A model generated the notes under the pieces. That model ran no database searches and was not told the origin of the DNA. It was given only the letters and a program-made list of their open reading frames with translations. DNA of 64,000 bases from Peteryoungia rhizophila. Its GTDB lineage: Bacteria > Pseudomonadota > Alphaproteobacteria > Rhizobiales > Rhizobiaceae. The stretch's first letter is position 1; every line of letters begins with the position of its first letter. Made by a program: the position numbers and the translations under genes. Shown here piece after piece: positions 16,058-25,087 of the stretch. Location of the stretch: NCBI RefSeq assembly GCF_004912145.1, contig NZ_STGT01000005.1, forward strand, positions 248,001 through 312,000, in the 5' to 3' direction.

Positions 16058-16777
16058 TCAGTTTCGAATCGTGAACTGAACGCGGTCCGCCGGAAAGCGG
16101 GTGACCGCGAACTGGATCGGGCGCCCTTGTGCATCGGTGTTCAAAGCCCGCGTGACGAGCACGATCGCCCCAGGCGTCAGCTCCAGATGCGCGACATCAT
16201 CAGGCTCCGCATGAACGGCTGAAATCTCCGTCACGTCTCTGAGATAGTCATCGACACCGCAGGCCGACAGGGCACGGGTAATCGAACCCGTCTCGGCAAA
16301 GGCTTTGTCGATCCCTGCGAAACGCTCGGCCGGAAACCACATGGTGGAGCGCGAGACAGCCCGCCCATCCGCCTTTCGGACACCGTCCAGTCTCAAGACC
16401 TCGTCACCCTGCGCCAATTGCAGACGCCCGATCAGTTCCGAGGTGGCTACTTCGCGCGAGGACGAAAGAAGGATGGCCTTGAGGTCACGCGCCTGCTCGC
16501 CGATGCCTTCCGTGAAGCGCGTACGCCGACCGATCGGGAAATCGAACTTGTCGCGCTGGGTAATCATCGTGCCGCGCCCCTGTGCAGCGCGCACGATGCC
16601 CTCCTGCTGAAGGGCTGCAAGCGCCGCGCGTACCGTGTGCCGGTTGACCCCGAACTCCTGCGCAAGCGCGGTTTCCGCCGGTACCATACCCGTTCCGTCA
16701 TAAAGACCTGCCAGAATATTGGCGCGAATCCTGTCGGAAATCTGGCGCCACAGGGCAACGCCCTTCTGTCTTTGCAT
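16058..16777 (-). CDS. phnF: PhnF, GntR/HutC-family repressor of the C-P lyase operon
   Basis: This 239-residue regulator has a GntR winged helix (about 10-70, with FGVNRHTVRAALAALQQEGIV) and a C-terminal UTRA ligand domain containing SRSTMWFPAERF and a final RFPADRVQF, characteristic of PhnF. It faces phnG divergently across about 100 nt containing two inverted repeats, so it presumably represses phnGHIJKL and itself. ATG 16777 gives the usual PhnF length (about 240). A GTG at 16801 would add 8 residues; neither has a strong Shine-Dalgarno sequence. Confidence 0.9.
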   Translation of the reverse strand: MQRQKGVALWRQISDRIRANILAGLYDGTGMVPAETALAQEFGVNRHTVRAALAALQQEGIVRAAQGRGTMITQRDKFDFPIGRRTRFTEGIGEQARDLKAILLSSSREVATSELIGRLQLAQGDEVLRLDGVRKADGRAVSRSTMWFPAERFAGIDKAFAETGSITRALSACGVDDYLRDVTEISAVHAEPDDVAHLELTPGAIVLVTRALNTDAQGRPIQFAVTRFPADRVQFTIRN

Positions 16778-16820
16778 CACCGGAATTGGGCTCCCTGTCA
16801 CAAGCTTGTCACGACCAGCG

Positions 16821-16864
16821 GTTACTCCTAAAGTAACTTGTATGGTTGTCTATATTACTAGACA
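16821..16864. promoter_or_regulatory. Two inverted repeats in the phnF-phnG intergenic region
   Basis: GTTACT-N5-AGTAAC (16821-16837) and TGTCTA-N6-TAGACA (16847-16864) are both perfect 6-bp inverted repeats between the divergent starts. The second ends 16 nt before the phnG ATG, overlapping where RNA polymerase or the ribosome would sit. TGTCTA/TAGACA resembles HutC-subfamily operators (GT-N1-TA-N1-AC core), so it is the better PhnF site candidate. Confidence 0.6.
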
Positions 16865-16879
16865 TTTAGAGGACTGACA

Positions 16880-17350
16880 ATGCACACAGCCAACGAAATT
16901 CAATCCGGTGCACAAACCGATCGAAAGCGGATCGTCGATCTGCTTGGCAGGGCAACACTTGCCGAACTTCAAGATGCCCTTGCGACGATCGAGCCCACAC
17001 CAGCCTTCACCCCGCTCCGCGGTCCGGAAACCGGACTCGTGATGGTCAAAGGTCGCATCGGCGGCGGCGGCGCTCCGTTCAATCTCGGCGAAGCAACCGT
17101 GAGCCGAGCCAGTATTCGGCTCGCCGACGGGCGCATCGGCTATGGCTATCGTCTCGGCACCGATCGCAAGGCAGCGAGTCTCTCGGCTGTGCTCGACGCC
17201 GTGGCGCAAGACGAATCGGTCCGGGCGGCTCTGGAGCCCGCCCTCTTCGCGCCGCTCGAAGCACGCCTTGCACAGGAAGCCGAACGACTCGAAGCCGAAA
17301 CGGCGGCCACGAAGGTCGATTTCTTCACCATGGTCCGCGGAGAAGACTGA
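16880..17350 (+). CDS. phnG: PhnG, C-P lyase core complex subunit
   Basis: This 156-residue subunit belongs to the PhnGHIJ C-P lyase core. With PhnI it helps attach the phosphonate to ATP-derived ribose, releasing adenine. Family segments include PETGLVMVKGRIGGGGAPFNLGE split around residue 50 and GRIGYGYRLGTDR near 90. The length matches E. coli PhnG (about 150). It is the first gene of the operon, and its stop overlaps the phnH start by one base (TGATG), implying translational coupling and stoichiometric synthesis. Confidence 0.93.
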   Translation: MHTANEIQSGAQTDRKRIVDLLGRATLAELQDALATIEPTPAFTPLRGPETGLVMVKGRIGGGGAPFNLGEATVSRASIRLADGRIGYGYRLGTDRKAASLSAVLDAVAQDESVRAALEPALFAPLEARLAQEAERLEAETAATKVDFFTMVRGED

Positions 17351-17958
17351 TGCTTGAACACACAGAAAGCCTGGAAGGCGGCTTCCCGGACGCCGTGACG
17401 CATGCGCAGCAAGTATTCCGCAGTGTCATGGATGCCATGGCTCGACCCGGTACCATTGGCCTGGTCGACGTACCGGTCGCTCCGCCGGCACCGCTTGGCA
17501 TTGCGGCCGGTGCGTTGCTCCTGACGCTTTGCGACCACGACACCCCGATCTGGTTAACGCCGGGCCTGTCAAAATCCGCTCTGCCTGGCTGGATCGGTTT
17601 CCACACAGGCGCGAGCATGACCGGCGACAAGTCTGAAGCCAAGTTTGCCTTTGTCGAAGTCGGGGCGCCGGTGCCTTCGCTGACACAGTTTGCATTGGGA
17701 ACCCAGGAATATCCGGACCGCTCCACGACGCTGGTGGTCGAGGTACCGGCGCTCGAAGGCGGCCAGCCGCTGCAACTGGCGGGCCCAGGCATTCGCGACA
17801 CCGCCACCATCACACCCAAGGGCCTGCCGGAGACCTTCCTTCGGCAATGGAGCGACAATCGCGGGATCTTCCCACGCGGGGTCGATGTCATCATGACCTC
17901 CGGTCGCCGCTTCGTCGCTCTTCCGCGCACCACCAAGATCCGTGAGATGGAGGCCTGA
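17350..17958 (+). CDS. phnH: PhnH, C-P lyase core complex subunit
   Basis: This 202-residue PhnH-family protein is the homodimer-forming component of the C-P lyase core, structurally related to PLP-dependent transferases but without cofactor. Typical blocks are the N-terminal GGFPDAVTHAQQVFRSVMDAMARPG, split around residues 9-33, and GVDVIMTSGRRFVALPR near the C terminus. It overlaps phnG by one base and is followed after 3 nt by phnI. Confidence 0.93.
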   Translation: MLEHTESLEGGFPDAVTHAQQVFRSVMDAMARPGTIGLVDVPVAPPAPLGIAAGALLLTLCDHDTPIWLTPGLSKSALPGWIGFHTGASMTGDKSEAKFAFVEVGAPVPSLTQFALGTQEYPDRSTTLVVEVPALEGGQPLQLAGPGIRDTATITPKGLPETFLRQWSDNRGIFPRGVDVIMTSGRRFVALPRTTKIREMEA

Positions 17959-17961
17959 GCC

Positions 17962-19068
17962 ATGTATGTTGCCGTCAAGGGTGGCGAAAAGGCCATCGCC
18001 AATGCACATAAACTGCTCGCCGATCGCCGGCGTGGAGACCGGGCGCTGCCGTCGGTCACCATCGACCAGATCGTCGCTCAGCTGGGCCTGGCCGTTGATC
18101 GCGTCATGGCCGAGGCCTCGCTTTACGACTGCGCTCTGGCCGCGCTCGCGCTCAAACAGGCGCGCGGCGACATGATCGAGGCGATTTTTCTGCTCCGTGC
18201 CTACCGCACCACGCTACCGCGCTTCGGCACCTCACGCCCAATCGAGACGGGGAAGATGCACGTCGAACGCCGTGTCTCGGCAACCTACAAGGACCTGCCC
18301 GGTGGCCAGCTGCTCGGCCCCACCTTCGACTACACACACCGCCTGCTCGACCCCTCGCTGCTCGCCGACGACGCCGTGGAAACGGGCGACCAACGCGAAG
18401 AAGGTCTGGACCATGTCATGCGTGTATCCGACATTCTCGACGGTGAAGGCCTGATCGAGCCGGACGGCGAGATGCCGGAAGATCACATTGCCGGCGACAT
18501 CACCCGCGAGCCGATGGAATTTCCCATGCCCCGGGATCTGCGCCTGCAGGCACTGGCCCGCGGCGACGAAGGTTTCCTACTGGCGCTCGGCTATTCGACT
18601 CAGCGCGGTTATGGCCGCTCTCATCCCTTCGTCGGCGAGATCCGCATGGGCCTCGTGGAGATCGAATTCGACGTGCCGGAACTCGGCTTTGCTGTCTCGC
18701 TCGGCGAGATCCGCGTCACCGAATGCCAGATGGTCAACCAGTTCAAGGGTTCGGCCAAGGCTCCGCCGCAGTTCACCCGCGGCTATGGCCTCGTCTTCGG
18801 CCAGAGTGAACGCAAGGCCATGTCCATGTCGCTCGTCGACCGGGCGCTGCGGACCCAGGAATTCGGCGAGGACGTCGTGGCACCCGCCCAGGACGAGGAA
18901 TTCGTCATCTCCCATTGCGACAACGTGCAGGCGACCGGCTTCGTCGAGCATCTCAAGCTGCCGCACTACGTCGACTTCCAGGCCGAACTGGATCTCGTGC
19001 GTCGGATGCGGGCCAAGCACGAGGCGAGCCGCACCGAACAGACCGACCTGAAGGAGGCCGCAGAATGA
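17962..19068 (+). CDS. phnI: PhnI, C-P lyase core subunit / purine phosphonate ribosyltransferase
   Basis: This 368-residue PhnI with PhnG, PhnH and PhnL converts ATP plus a phosphonate to ribose-1-phosphonate-5-triphosphate. The start MYVAVKGGEKAI is the conserved family N terminus, and LALGYSTQRGYGRSHPFVGEIR, spread over about 212-233, is the most characteristic block. The length is close to E. coli PhnI (354). The stop overlaps the phnJ start by 4 nt (ATGA). Confidence 0.95.
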   Translation: MYVAVKGGEKAIANAHKLLADRRRGDRALPSVTIDQIVAQLGLAVDRVMAEASLYDCALAALALKQARGDMIEAIFLLRAYRTTLPRFGTSRPIETGKMHVERRVSATYKDLPGGQLLGPTFDYTHRLLDPSLLADDAVETGDQREEGLDHVMRVSDILDGEGLIEPDGEMPEDHIAGDITREPMEFPMPRDLRLQALARGDEGFLLALGYSTQRGYGRSHPFVGEIRMGLVEIEFDVPELGFAVSLGEIRVTECQMVNQFKGSAKAPPQFTRGYGLVFGQSERKAMSMSLVDRALRTQEFGEDVVAPAQDEEFVISHCDNVQATGFVEHLKLPHYVDFQAELDLVRRMRAKHEASRTEQTDLKEAAE

Positions 19069-19970
19069 CCGCGCTGGCAACCGAACTCGCCACTTACAAT
19101 TTCGCCTATCTCGACGAACAGACCAAACGCATGATCCGTCGCGCGATCCTGAAGGCGATCGCCATTCCCGGATACCAGGTGCCATTTGCCAGCCGTGAAA
19201 TGCCGATGCCCTACGGCTGGGGCACTGGCGGCGTTCAGGTCACTGCTTCGATCATCGGACGCGACGACACGCTGAAGGTCATCGACCAGGGCGCCGACGA
19301 CACGACCAACGCCGTCTCGATCCGCGCCTTCTTCCAGAAGGTCGCTGAGGTCGCGGTGACGACAAAGACGAGCGACGCGACGATCATCCAGACCCGCCAC
19401 CGCATTCCGGAAGAAAAGCTGAAAGAGGGTCAAGTCCTGGTCTACCAGGTGCCGATCCCCGAACCCCTGCGTTTCCTCGAGCCGCGCGAGACCGAGACGC
19501 GCAAGATGCATGCGCTGGAAGAATACGGCCTCATGCATGTGAAGCTCTACGAGGACATCGCCAGGCACGGCCGTATCGCAACGACCTATGCCTACCCGGT
19601 CAAGGTCGAGGGCCGCTACGTCATGGACCCCTCGCCGACGCCGAAGTTCGACAATCCGAAGATGCACATGTCGGAGGCCCTCCAGCTTTTCGGTGCCGGT
19701 CGCGAAAAGCGCATCTATGCGGTCCCGCCGTTCACTGAAGTCGTCAGCCTCGACTTCGAGGACCACCCCTTCGAGATCCAGACCTTCGACAAGCCCTGCG
19801 CGCTCTGCGGCGCCCACAACGTCTATCTCGACGAGGTCGTGCTCGACGACAAGGGCGGCCGGATGTTCGTCTGCTCCGATACCGACCACTGCGAGACGCG
19901 CGAGGCCGAGGGCCATGTCGGCGAAATGCTCGCCCAGAACCCAAAGCTCGCCAAGGAGGCCGCCGAATGA
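19065..19970 (+). CDS. phnJ: PhnJ, radical SAM C-P bond lyase
   Basis: This 301-residue catalytic subunit uses SAM and a [4Fe-4S] cluster to cleave the C-P bond, giving an alkane and a 1,2-cyclic phosphate. The unusual cluster motif C-x2-C-x21-C-x5-C is intact at Cys245, Cys248, Cys270 and Cys276, with spacing identical to E. coli (241, 244, 266, 272). The Gly in IPGYQVP (Gly36), proposed to carry a glycyl radical, is also present. ATG 19065 is the conserved start; the frame extends upstream only as an overlap with phnI. Confidence 0.96.
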   Translation: MTALATELATYNFAYLDEQTKRMIRRAILKAIAIPGYQVPFASREMPMPYGWGTGGVQVTASIIGRDDTLKVIDQGADDTTNAVSIRAFFQKVAEVAVTTKTSDATIIQTRHRIPEEKLKEGQVLVYQVPIPEPLRFLEPRETETRKMHALEEYGLMHVKLYEDIARHGRIATTYAYPVKVEGRYVMDPSPTPKFDNPKMHMSEALQLFGAGREKRIYAVPPFTEVVSLDFEDHPFEIQTFDKPCALCGAHNVYLDEVVLDDKGGRMFVCSDTDHCETREAEGHVGEMLAQNPKLAKEAAE

Positions 19971-20743
19971 GCGACCAGCCGCTTCTGAAAGTTCGTAACC
20001 TCTCCAAGTTCTACGGCAACCGCATCGGCTGCTCGAACGTTTCCTTCGATCTCTGGCCGGGCGAAGTGCTCGCCATCGTCGGCGAAAGCGGCTCGGGCAA
20101 GACGACGCTTCTGAGCTGCCTGTCGACCCGGCTGATGCCGACGACCGGCAGCGTCGATTACCACATGCGCGACGGCCAATACCGCGAGCTTTACCACATG
20201 GGTGAAGCCGAGCGTCGCTTCCTGATGCGTACCGACTGGGGCTTCGTGCACCAGAACCCGGCCGACGGACTGCGCATGACGGTCTCGGCCGGCGCAAATG
20301 TCGGCGAACGTCTGATGGCGATCGGTGACCGGCATTATGGAAAGATCCGCCAGACGGCGAGCGAATGGCTGGAGCGGGTCGAAATCTCCACCGACCGCAT
20401 GGACGACCAGCCGCGCGACTTCTCCGGCGGCATGCGCCAGCGCCTGCAGATCGCCCGCAATCTCGTGACCGGCCCCCGCCTCGTCTTCATGGATGAGCCG
20501 ACCGGCGGCCTCGACGTCTCGGTTCAGGCGCGCTTGCTCGATCTCGTCCGCGGCCTCGTCAACGATCTCGGGCTTTCCGCCATCGTCGTCACCCATGACC
20601 TCGCCGTGGCGCGCCTTCTGTCGCACCGCATGATGGTTATGAAAGACGGCAACGTGATCGAACACGGCCTGACCGACCGCGTCCTCGACGACCCCCGCGA
20701 ACCCTATACGCAGCTGCTCGTATCCTCGATCCTGCAGGTCTGA
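19967..20743 (+). CDS. phnK: PhnK, ABC-type ATPase of the C-P lyase complex
   Basis: This 258-residue ABC protein binds the PhnGHIJ core rather than a membrane permease. Walker A is GESGSGKTT (about 39-47), the signature is FSGGMRQRL and Walker B is VFMDEPTGGLD. It has the family's characteristic YYHMGEAERR-like insert around residue 70. It overlaps phnJ by 4 nt and precedes phnL by 11 nt, an organisation seen in all complete phn operons. Confidence 0.94.
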   Translation: MSDQPLLKVRNLSKFYGNRIGCSNVSFDLWPGEVLAIVGESGSGKTTLLSCLSTRLMPTTGSVDYHMRDGQYRELYHMGEAERRFLMRTDWGFVHQNPADGLRMTVSAGANVGERLMAIGDRHYGKIRQTASEWLERVEISTDRMDDQPRDFSGGMRQRLQIARNLVTGPRLVFMDEPTGGLDVSVQARLLDLVRGLVNDLGLSAIVVTHDLAVARLLSHRMMVMKDGNVIEHGLTDRVLDDPREPYTQLLVSSILQV

Positions 20744-20754
20744 CGGAGATATCC

Positions 20755-21462
20755 ATGGCCACGCCCCTCATCGTTTCGGAAGTCGCGAAAAGCTTCATCA
20801 TGCATCTGCGCGGCGGGCTCGTCCTGCCGGTCATCTCCAACGTATCTTTCTCGGTGGCAGCCGGGGAATGCGTTGTGCTCGGCGGCCCTTCGGGTATCGG
20901 CAAAAGCTCGATCCTGAAGATGCTCTACGGCAACTATGCCGTCGACCAGGGACAGATCCTGGTCGATCACGGCGGCCGCATCGTCGATATCGCCAGCGCC
21001 GATCCGCGTACGGTGCTCGAAGTCCGGCGCGGCACACTCGGTTATGTCAGCCAGTTCCTGCGAACCGTACCCCGCGTCTCGACGCTCGATGTCGTCGCAG
21101 AACCACTTGTTGCACGCGGTGTGGCAGCCGAAGAAGCCCGCGAACGCGCGAGTGAACTTCTGAGCCGGCTAAACTTACCTCGGGATCTCTGGCAGCTGCC
21201 CCCCTCAACCTTCTCCGGCGGTGAGCAGCAGCGCGTCAACATCGCACGCGGCTTCATTACCGATCATGCCGTGCTGTTGCTGGACGAGCCCACCGCTTCG
21301 CTCGATGCCACGAACCGCGCCGTAGTTGTCTCGATGATCCGTGCCAAGAAGGAAGCGGGCGTCGCACTGCTCGGCATCTTCCACGACGAGGAAGTCCGCG
21401 AAGCGGTTGCCGACCGGATCCTCGACGTCATGCAGTTTTCGCCCCGGAAGGCCGCCGCATGA
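20755..21462 (+). CDS. phnL: PhnL, ABC-type ATPase of the C-P lyase complex
   Basis: This 235-residue ABC protein is needed with PhnGHI for ribosylation of the phosphonate. Walker A is [10 protein letters not shown] (about 41-50), the signature is FSGGEQQRV and Walker B is [23 protein letters not shown] and [11 protein letters not shown] are typical PhnL segments. It overlaps the following transferase gene by 4 nt. Confidence 0.93.
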   Translation: MATPLIVSEVAKSFIMHLRGGLVLPVISNVSFSVAAGECVVLGGPSGIGKSSILKMLYGNYAVDQGQILVDHGGRIVDIASADPRTVLEVRRGTLGYVSQFLRTVPRVSTLDVVAEPLVARGVAAEEARERASELLSRLNLPRDLWQLPPSTFSGGEQQRVNIARGFITDHAVLLLDEPTASLDATNRAVVVSMIRAKKEAGVALLGIFHDEEVREAVADRILDVMQFSPRKAAA

Positions 21463-22073
21463 CGAAGAAGCTCGGGATTGAACCCCTTGTCCACGAGACC
21501 GCTCAGGTCGTGAATTCGACGCTCGGCCGCTACACGGAAGTCGCCGATCGTTGCCGTCTCGAAGAAGTGGAAATGGGCGACTATTCCTACATCATGCAGG
21601 ACGGCTCCATCTGGTGCGCCACGGTCGGCAAGTTCGCCAACATCGCTGCTGCCGTGCGCATCAACGCAACCAACCACCCCACCTGGCGCCCAACGCTGCA
21701 CCACTTCACCTATCGCGCTGCCGACTATTTCGATGGCGCCGAGAACGACCACGATTTCTTCGCCTGGCGCCGTGGAAACCGGGTGGAAATCGGCCACGAC
21801 GTCTGGATCGGCCATGGTGCGACCGTCTTGCCAGGCGTGACCGTTGGCGACGGTGCGGTGATCGGCGCAGGCGCCGTCGTGTCACGCGATGTAGCCCCCT
21901 ACACAATCGTCGGTGGAGTCCCGGCCAGGCTCATCCGTGAACGATTTCCAAAGTCAGTTGCCGAACGCATGCAGGCGCTCGCCTGGTGGAACTGGGATCA
22001 CGATCGGCTGTTCGCCGCACTCGACGATTTTCGTCACATTGACACTGAAGCTTTCCTCGAAAAATACGCCTAA
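21459..22073 (+). CDS. Hexapeptide-repeat transferase of phosphonate operons (TIGR03308 type)
   Basis: This 204-residue left-handed beta-helix protein is of the DapH/LpxA/chloramphenicol-acetyltransferase class. Hexapeptide turns ([18 protein letters not shown] and [19 protein letters not shown]) run through residues 105-150, followed by the [12 protein letters not shown] tail of xenobiotic acetyltransferases. Its position inside phn operons is conserved in rhizobia, and it may N-acetylate aminophosphonates as PhnO does; that role is inference. It overlaps phnL by 4 nt, so it belongs to the lyase transcript. Confidence 0.9.
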   Translation: MTKKLGIEPLVHETAQVVNSTLGRYTEVADRCRLEEVEMGDYSYIMQDGSIWCATVGKFANIAAAVRINATNHPTWRPTLHHFTYRAADYFDGAENDHDFFAWRRGNRVEIGHDVWIGHGATVLPGVTVGDGAVIGAGAVVSRDVAPYTIVGGVPARLIRERFPKSVAERMQALAWWNWDHDRLFAALDDFRHIDTEAFLEKYA

Positions 22074-22110
22074 TCGCAAATTTTTCAGAGACTTACACAG
22101 TTTAACAAAT

Positions 22111-22128
22111 CCTACACAAATCTGACAT
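22111..22128 (+). promoter_or_regulatory. Candidate Pho box upstream of phnC
   Basis: CCTACAC-AAAT-CTGACAT has two 7-nt half sites at 11-nt spacing and matches the PhoB consensus (CTGTCAT-N4-CTGTCAT) at 13 of 18 positions by my count. It lies 67 nt before the phnC start in the only sizeable gap of the operon. Phosphate-starvation control of phosphonate uptake is well known in rhizobia. Confidence 0.5.
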
Positions 22129-22194
22129 TCCGGCTTCACGGACCAGCGTTAATGCATTCTCAGCACCGCAATCAATGACGGCGAAGGAAAGACG

Positions 22195-23052
22195 ATGCTC
22201 TTCAGGCTGGACAACCTCACCCGACAATTCGGGACCAACAAGGCTGTGGACTCAGTGGCCCTGGAGATCCCCACCGGCCAGATGGTCGGCGTGATCGGCC
22301 GCTCGGGTGCCGGCAAGTCGACACTGCTGCGCATGATCAATCGCCTCGTCGATCCGACCTCTGGCAGCATTCGTTTCGGCGATCTCGAGATCTCCAATCT
22401 CCATGGTGCCGCCTTGCGCAACTGGCAGCGCGACTGCGCCATGATCTTCCAGCAGTTTAACCTGGTGCCGCGCCTCGATGTGCTGACCAACGTTCTTCTT
22501 GGTCGCCTCAATCATCGCTCTACCGCGCTTTCGATCCTCAACGTCTTCACCCGCGAAGAGCGTCTTATGGCAATCGCTGCATTGGAGCGTCTCGGCATCG
22601 AGCAGACCGCCCTGCAGGCAGCCGGCACCCTGTCCGGCGGTCAGCAGCAGCGCGTCGCAATTGCCCGTGCGCTCATGCAGTCGCCAAAGATGATCCTCGC
22701 CGACGAGCCGATCGCTTCGCTCGACCCGCTCAACGCCAAGATCGTCATGGATGCGCTGCGCGACATCAACGAACGGGAAGGCATCACAGTCATCACCAAC
22801 CTGCACACGCTCGACACCGCGCGCAATTACTGCGAGCGCATCATCGGCATGGCGCGGGGCCGTGTCGTTTTCGACGGCACGCCGGCAGAACTGACGGCCG
22901 AGGCTGTGCATGAGATCTACGGCGCCGACCAGCATGGCGCCGGCATCGACGAGACCATGACCTCGACCAGCATCAACATTGCGCATCAAGACAACGAACA
23001 GCGCAAGATCCCCTCCGCTGGCCTCCGCCCTCTCGCAGTCGCCGAGGCCTGA
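22195..23052 (+). CDS. phnC: PhnC, phosphonate ABC transporter ATP-binding protein
   Basis: This 285-residue ATPase of the PhnCDE importer has Walker [10 protein letters not shown] (about 38-46), signature [15 protein letters not shown], Walker [14 protein letters not shown] and a switch His in [11 protein letters not shown]. It is a little longer than E. coli PhnC (262) because of a C-terminal tail of about 25 residues after GADQHG. It begins the transporter half of the operon, 121 nt after the transferase gene and just after a likely Pho box. Confidence 0.94.
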   Translation: MLFRLDNLTRQFGTNKAVDSVALEIPTGQMVGVIGRSGAGKSTLLRMINRLVDPTSGSIRFGDLEISNLHGAALRNWQRDCAMIFQQFNLVPRLDVLTNVLLGRLNHRSTALSILNVFTREERLMAIAALERLGIEQTALQAAGTLSGGQQQRVAIARALMQSPKMILADEPIASLDPLNAKIVMDALRDINEREGITVITNLHTLDTARNYCERIIGMARGRVVFDGTPAELTAEAVHEIYGADQHGAGIDETMTSTSINIAHQDNEQRKIPSAGLRPLAVAEA

Positions 23053-23129
23053 GCCACGAAGATCGCTGGCCCTGCGATAAGGGCAATACCGCAAGACATT
23101 CCTCATCCTACGAAACAGGAGATGCACTC

Positions 23130-24035
23130 ATGTTGAAGAAGACCCTGCTCGCCACGGCGGCACTCGTTGCTCTGGCTTCCGGCGTCCATGCCGAAGACCT
23201 CAAGGAATTCCGCATCGGCATCCTCGGCGGCGAAAACGAAGCCGACCGCCTGCGTAACTTCCAGTGCATGACCGAAAAGCTGCCGTCGGTTCTCGGCGTC
23301 GAAAAGGTCTCGCTCTTCCCGGCCGCCGATTATGACGGCGTCGTCCAGGGCCTGCTCGGCGGCACGCTCGACTACGCCGAACTCGGCGCTTCGGCCTTCG
23401 CCAAGGTCTACCTCGCCAAGGAAGACGCCGTCGAGCCGATCCTGACCACCGTCCAGACCGACGGCTCCAGCGGCTATTACTCGATCATGGTCGCCCGCAA
23501 GGATTCGGGCATCACCAAGATCGAAGACGTCAAGGGCAAGAAGCTCGGTTATGCCGATCCGGACTCCACCTCCGGCTACCTCGTGCCCCTCGTCACCCTG
23601 CCGGAAGCGCTCGGCGCACCGGTTGATCAGGTTGTCGCCTCCACTGGCTTCGGCGGTGGCCATGAGAACCTCGTTCTCGAAGTCGTCAAGGGCACCTTCG
23701 ACGTCGGCACGACCTGGGGCTCGGGCGTCGGCGATTTCAAGGACGGCTACTCCTCCGGCAACCTGCGCAAGATGGTCGACAAGGGCGTCCTGAACATGGA
23801 CGACCTCGTCGAAGTCTGGAAGTCCCCGCTGATCCCGAACGGCCCGATCGTCGTCCGCACCTCGATGAACGATGACATGAAGACCAAGTTCAAGCAGTTC
23901 ATGGTCGATCTGCCGAAGACCGACCCGGCCTGCTTCTCGGCAGTTCAGGGCGGCGACTTCTCCGGCTACACCGAAGTCAATGTCGACTTCTACAAGCCGA
24001 TCATCGACGCCCGCAAGGCAACCATCGGCGGCTGA
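23130..24035 (+). CDS. phnD: PhnD, periplasmic phosphonate-binding protein
   Basis: This 301-residue binding protein delivers phosphonates (2-aminoethylphosphonate-like ligands in studied homologues) to PhnE. It has a clear Sec signal peptide (MLKKTLLATAALVALASG, cleavage after VHA at about residue 22). The type II binding fold carries the conserved DPDSTSGYLVP loop (about 146-156) that holds the phosphonate group. ATG 23130 is preceded by CAGGAGA. A strong hairpin follows the stop, as is usual for binding-protein genes. Confidence 0.94.
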   Translation: MLKKTLLATAALVALASGVHAEDLKEFRIGILGGENEADRLRNFQCMTEKLPSVLGVEKVSLFPAADYDGVVQGLLGGTLDYAELGASAFAKVYLAKEDAVEPILTTVQTDGSSGYYSIMVARKDSGITKIEDVKGKKLGYADPDSTSGYLVPLVTLPEALGAPVDQVVASTGFGGGHENLVLEVVKGTFDVGTTWGSGVGDFKDGYSSGNLRKMVDKGVLNMDDLVEVWKSPLIPNGPIVVRTSMNDDMKTKFKQFMVDLPKTDPACFSAVQGGDFSGYTEVNVDFYKPIIDARKATIGG

Positions 24036-24054
24036 TCGCTGACGGTACAATTGG

Positions 24055-24083
24055 GACCGCCGGTCGGGACACCGCCGGCGGTC
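24055..24083 (+). promoter_or_regulatory. Intercistronic hairpin after phnD
   Basis: A 9-bp stem (GACCGCCGG against CCGGCGGTC, 11-nt loop) followed by TTTCCTT lies 20 nt after phnD and 35 nt before phnE1. It probably attenuates transcription or protects the phnD mRNA end, giving more binding protein than permease. Confidence 0.6.
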
Positions 24084-24117
24084 TTTCCTTGAAGCCTTCC
24101 CCAGAGGAATTGTGGTC

Positions 24118-25080
24118 ATGGCCATGACGGCGACACAGCCCACACTGAGCGAACGCGGCGCGGTCGTAGAGCGCCATTGGCAGGAACTCGCAGCAAAGCG
24201 GCGCATCTATACTGGCCTCGGCGCCGTGGTTCTGATCCTGGCTGTCACCGGTTCGCTGTGGTTCGCCAACGAGTCGAATGCCGGCAAGTTCTTCGACAGA
24301 CTGCCTTATCTCTTTGATTTTATCGGTGACCTCGCCCCTCGTGACGGATGGGAGATCTGGCGCGCCCTTTTCGACCTGCCGTCACCCTATGATGATGGCA
24401 GTCTGAAGTACAATTACCCGGAGGGGCGGTTCTACATCACCGAAAGCCTCTACATCCCCGAATACTTTCACAAGATGCTGGAAACGGTGAACATCGCGCT
24501 GCTGTCCACCGTGATCGCGATGATCTTCGGCTATGCGCTCGCCTTTCTCGCCGCCAAGAACACCATGGCAAATACATGGATCCGTTGGCCAGTGCGTCGC
24601 TTCATGGAAATCCTGCGCGCCTTTCCGGAAGTGGTCATCGCCGGCTTCTTCCTCGCAATCCTGTCACTTGGCCCGATCCCTGCCATCATCGCCGTCACGG
24701 TCCACACCATCGGCGCGCTCGGAAAAATGTTCTTCGAGGTCATCGAAAATGCCGACATGCGCCCGGACGAAGGCCTGAGGGCGGTCGGTGCAAACTGGTT
24801 CGAGCGCGTCTGGTTCGCAATCACGCCCCAGGTCATGCCGAACTTCATGAGCTACTTCCTCCTGCGCCTCGAAATCAATGTGCGCGCCTCGACGATCATC
24901 GGCGCAGTCGGTGGCGGCGGGATCGGCGAAGCGCTCCGCCTCTCGATCGGCCAGGGCCACGAAGCCAAGACGCTCGCGATCATTCTTCTCCTTCTGTCGA
25001 CCGTCATTGCCGTCGACCAGTTCTCAGCATGGCTGCGTCGCAAGCTCGTCGGCGAGCAGGCCTTCCAGTCGGTCACGTGA
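24118..25080 (+). CDS. phnE1: PhnE1, phosphonate ABC transporter permease
   Basis: This 320-residue inner-membrane permease of the importer has a first helix at about residues 35-55, then a short periplasmic region, and the BPD_transp_1 core from about 125. The core includes the EAA-like loop EVIENADMRPDEGLRAVGANWFER and ASTIIGAVGGGGIGEALR. ATG 24118 has AGAGGA nine bases upstream; a GTG at 24112 is in frame but too close to that site. It is followed after 7 nt by a second, much larger PhnE, the two presumably forming a heterodimer. Confidence 0.92.
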   Translation: MAMTATQPTLSERGAVVERHWQELAAKRRIYTGLGAVVLILAVTGSLWFANESNAGKFFDRLPYLFDFIGDLAPRDGWEIWRALFDLPSPYDDGSLKYNYPEGRFYITESLYIPEYFHKMLETVNIALLSTVIAMIFGYALAFLAAKNTMANTWIRWPVRRFMEILRAFPEVVIAGFFLAILSLGPIPAIIAVTVHTIGALGKMFFEVIENADMRPDEGLRAVGANWFERVWFAITPQVMPNFMSYFLLRLEINVRASTIIGAVGGGGIGEALRLSIGQGHEAKTLAIILLLLSTVIAVDQFSAWLRRKLVGEQAFQSVT

Positions 25081-25087
25081 GGTTACG

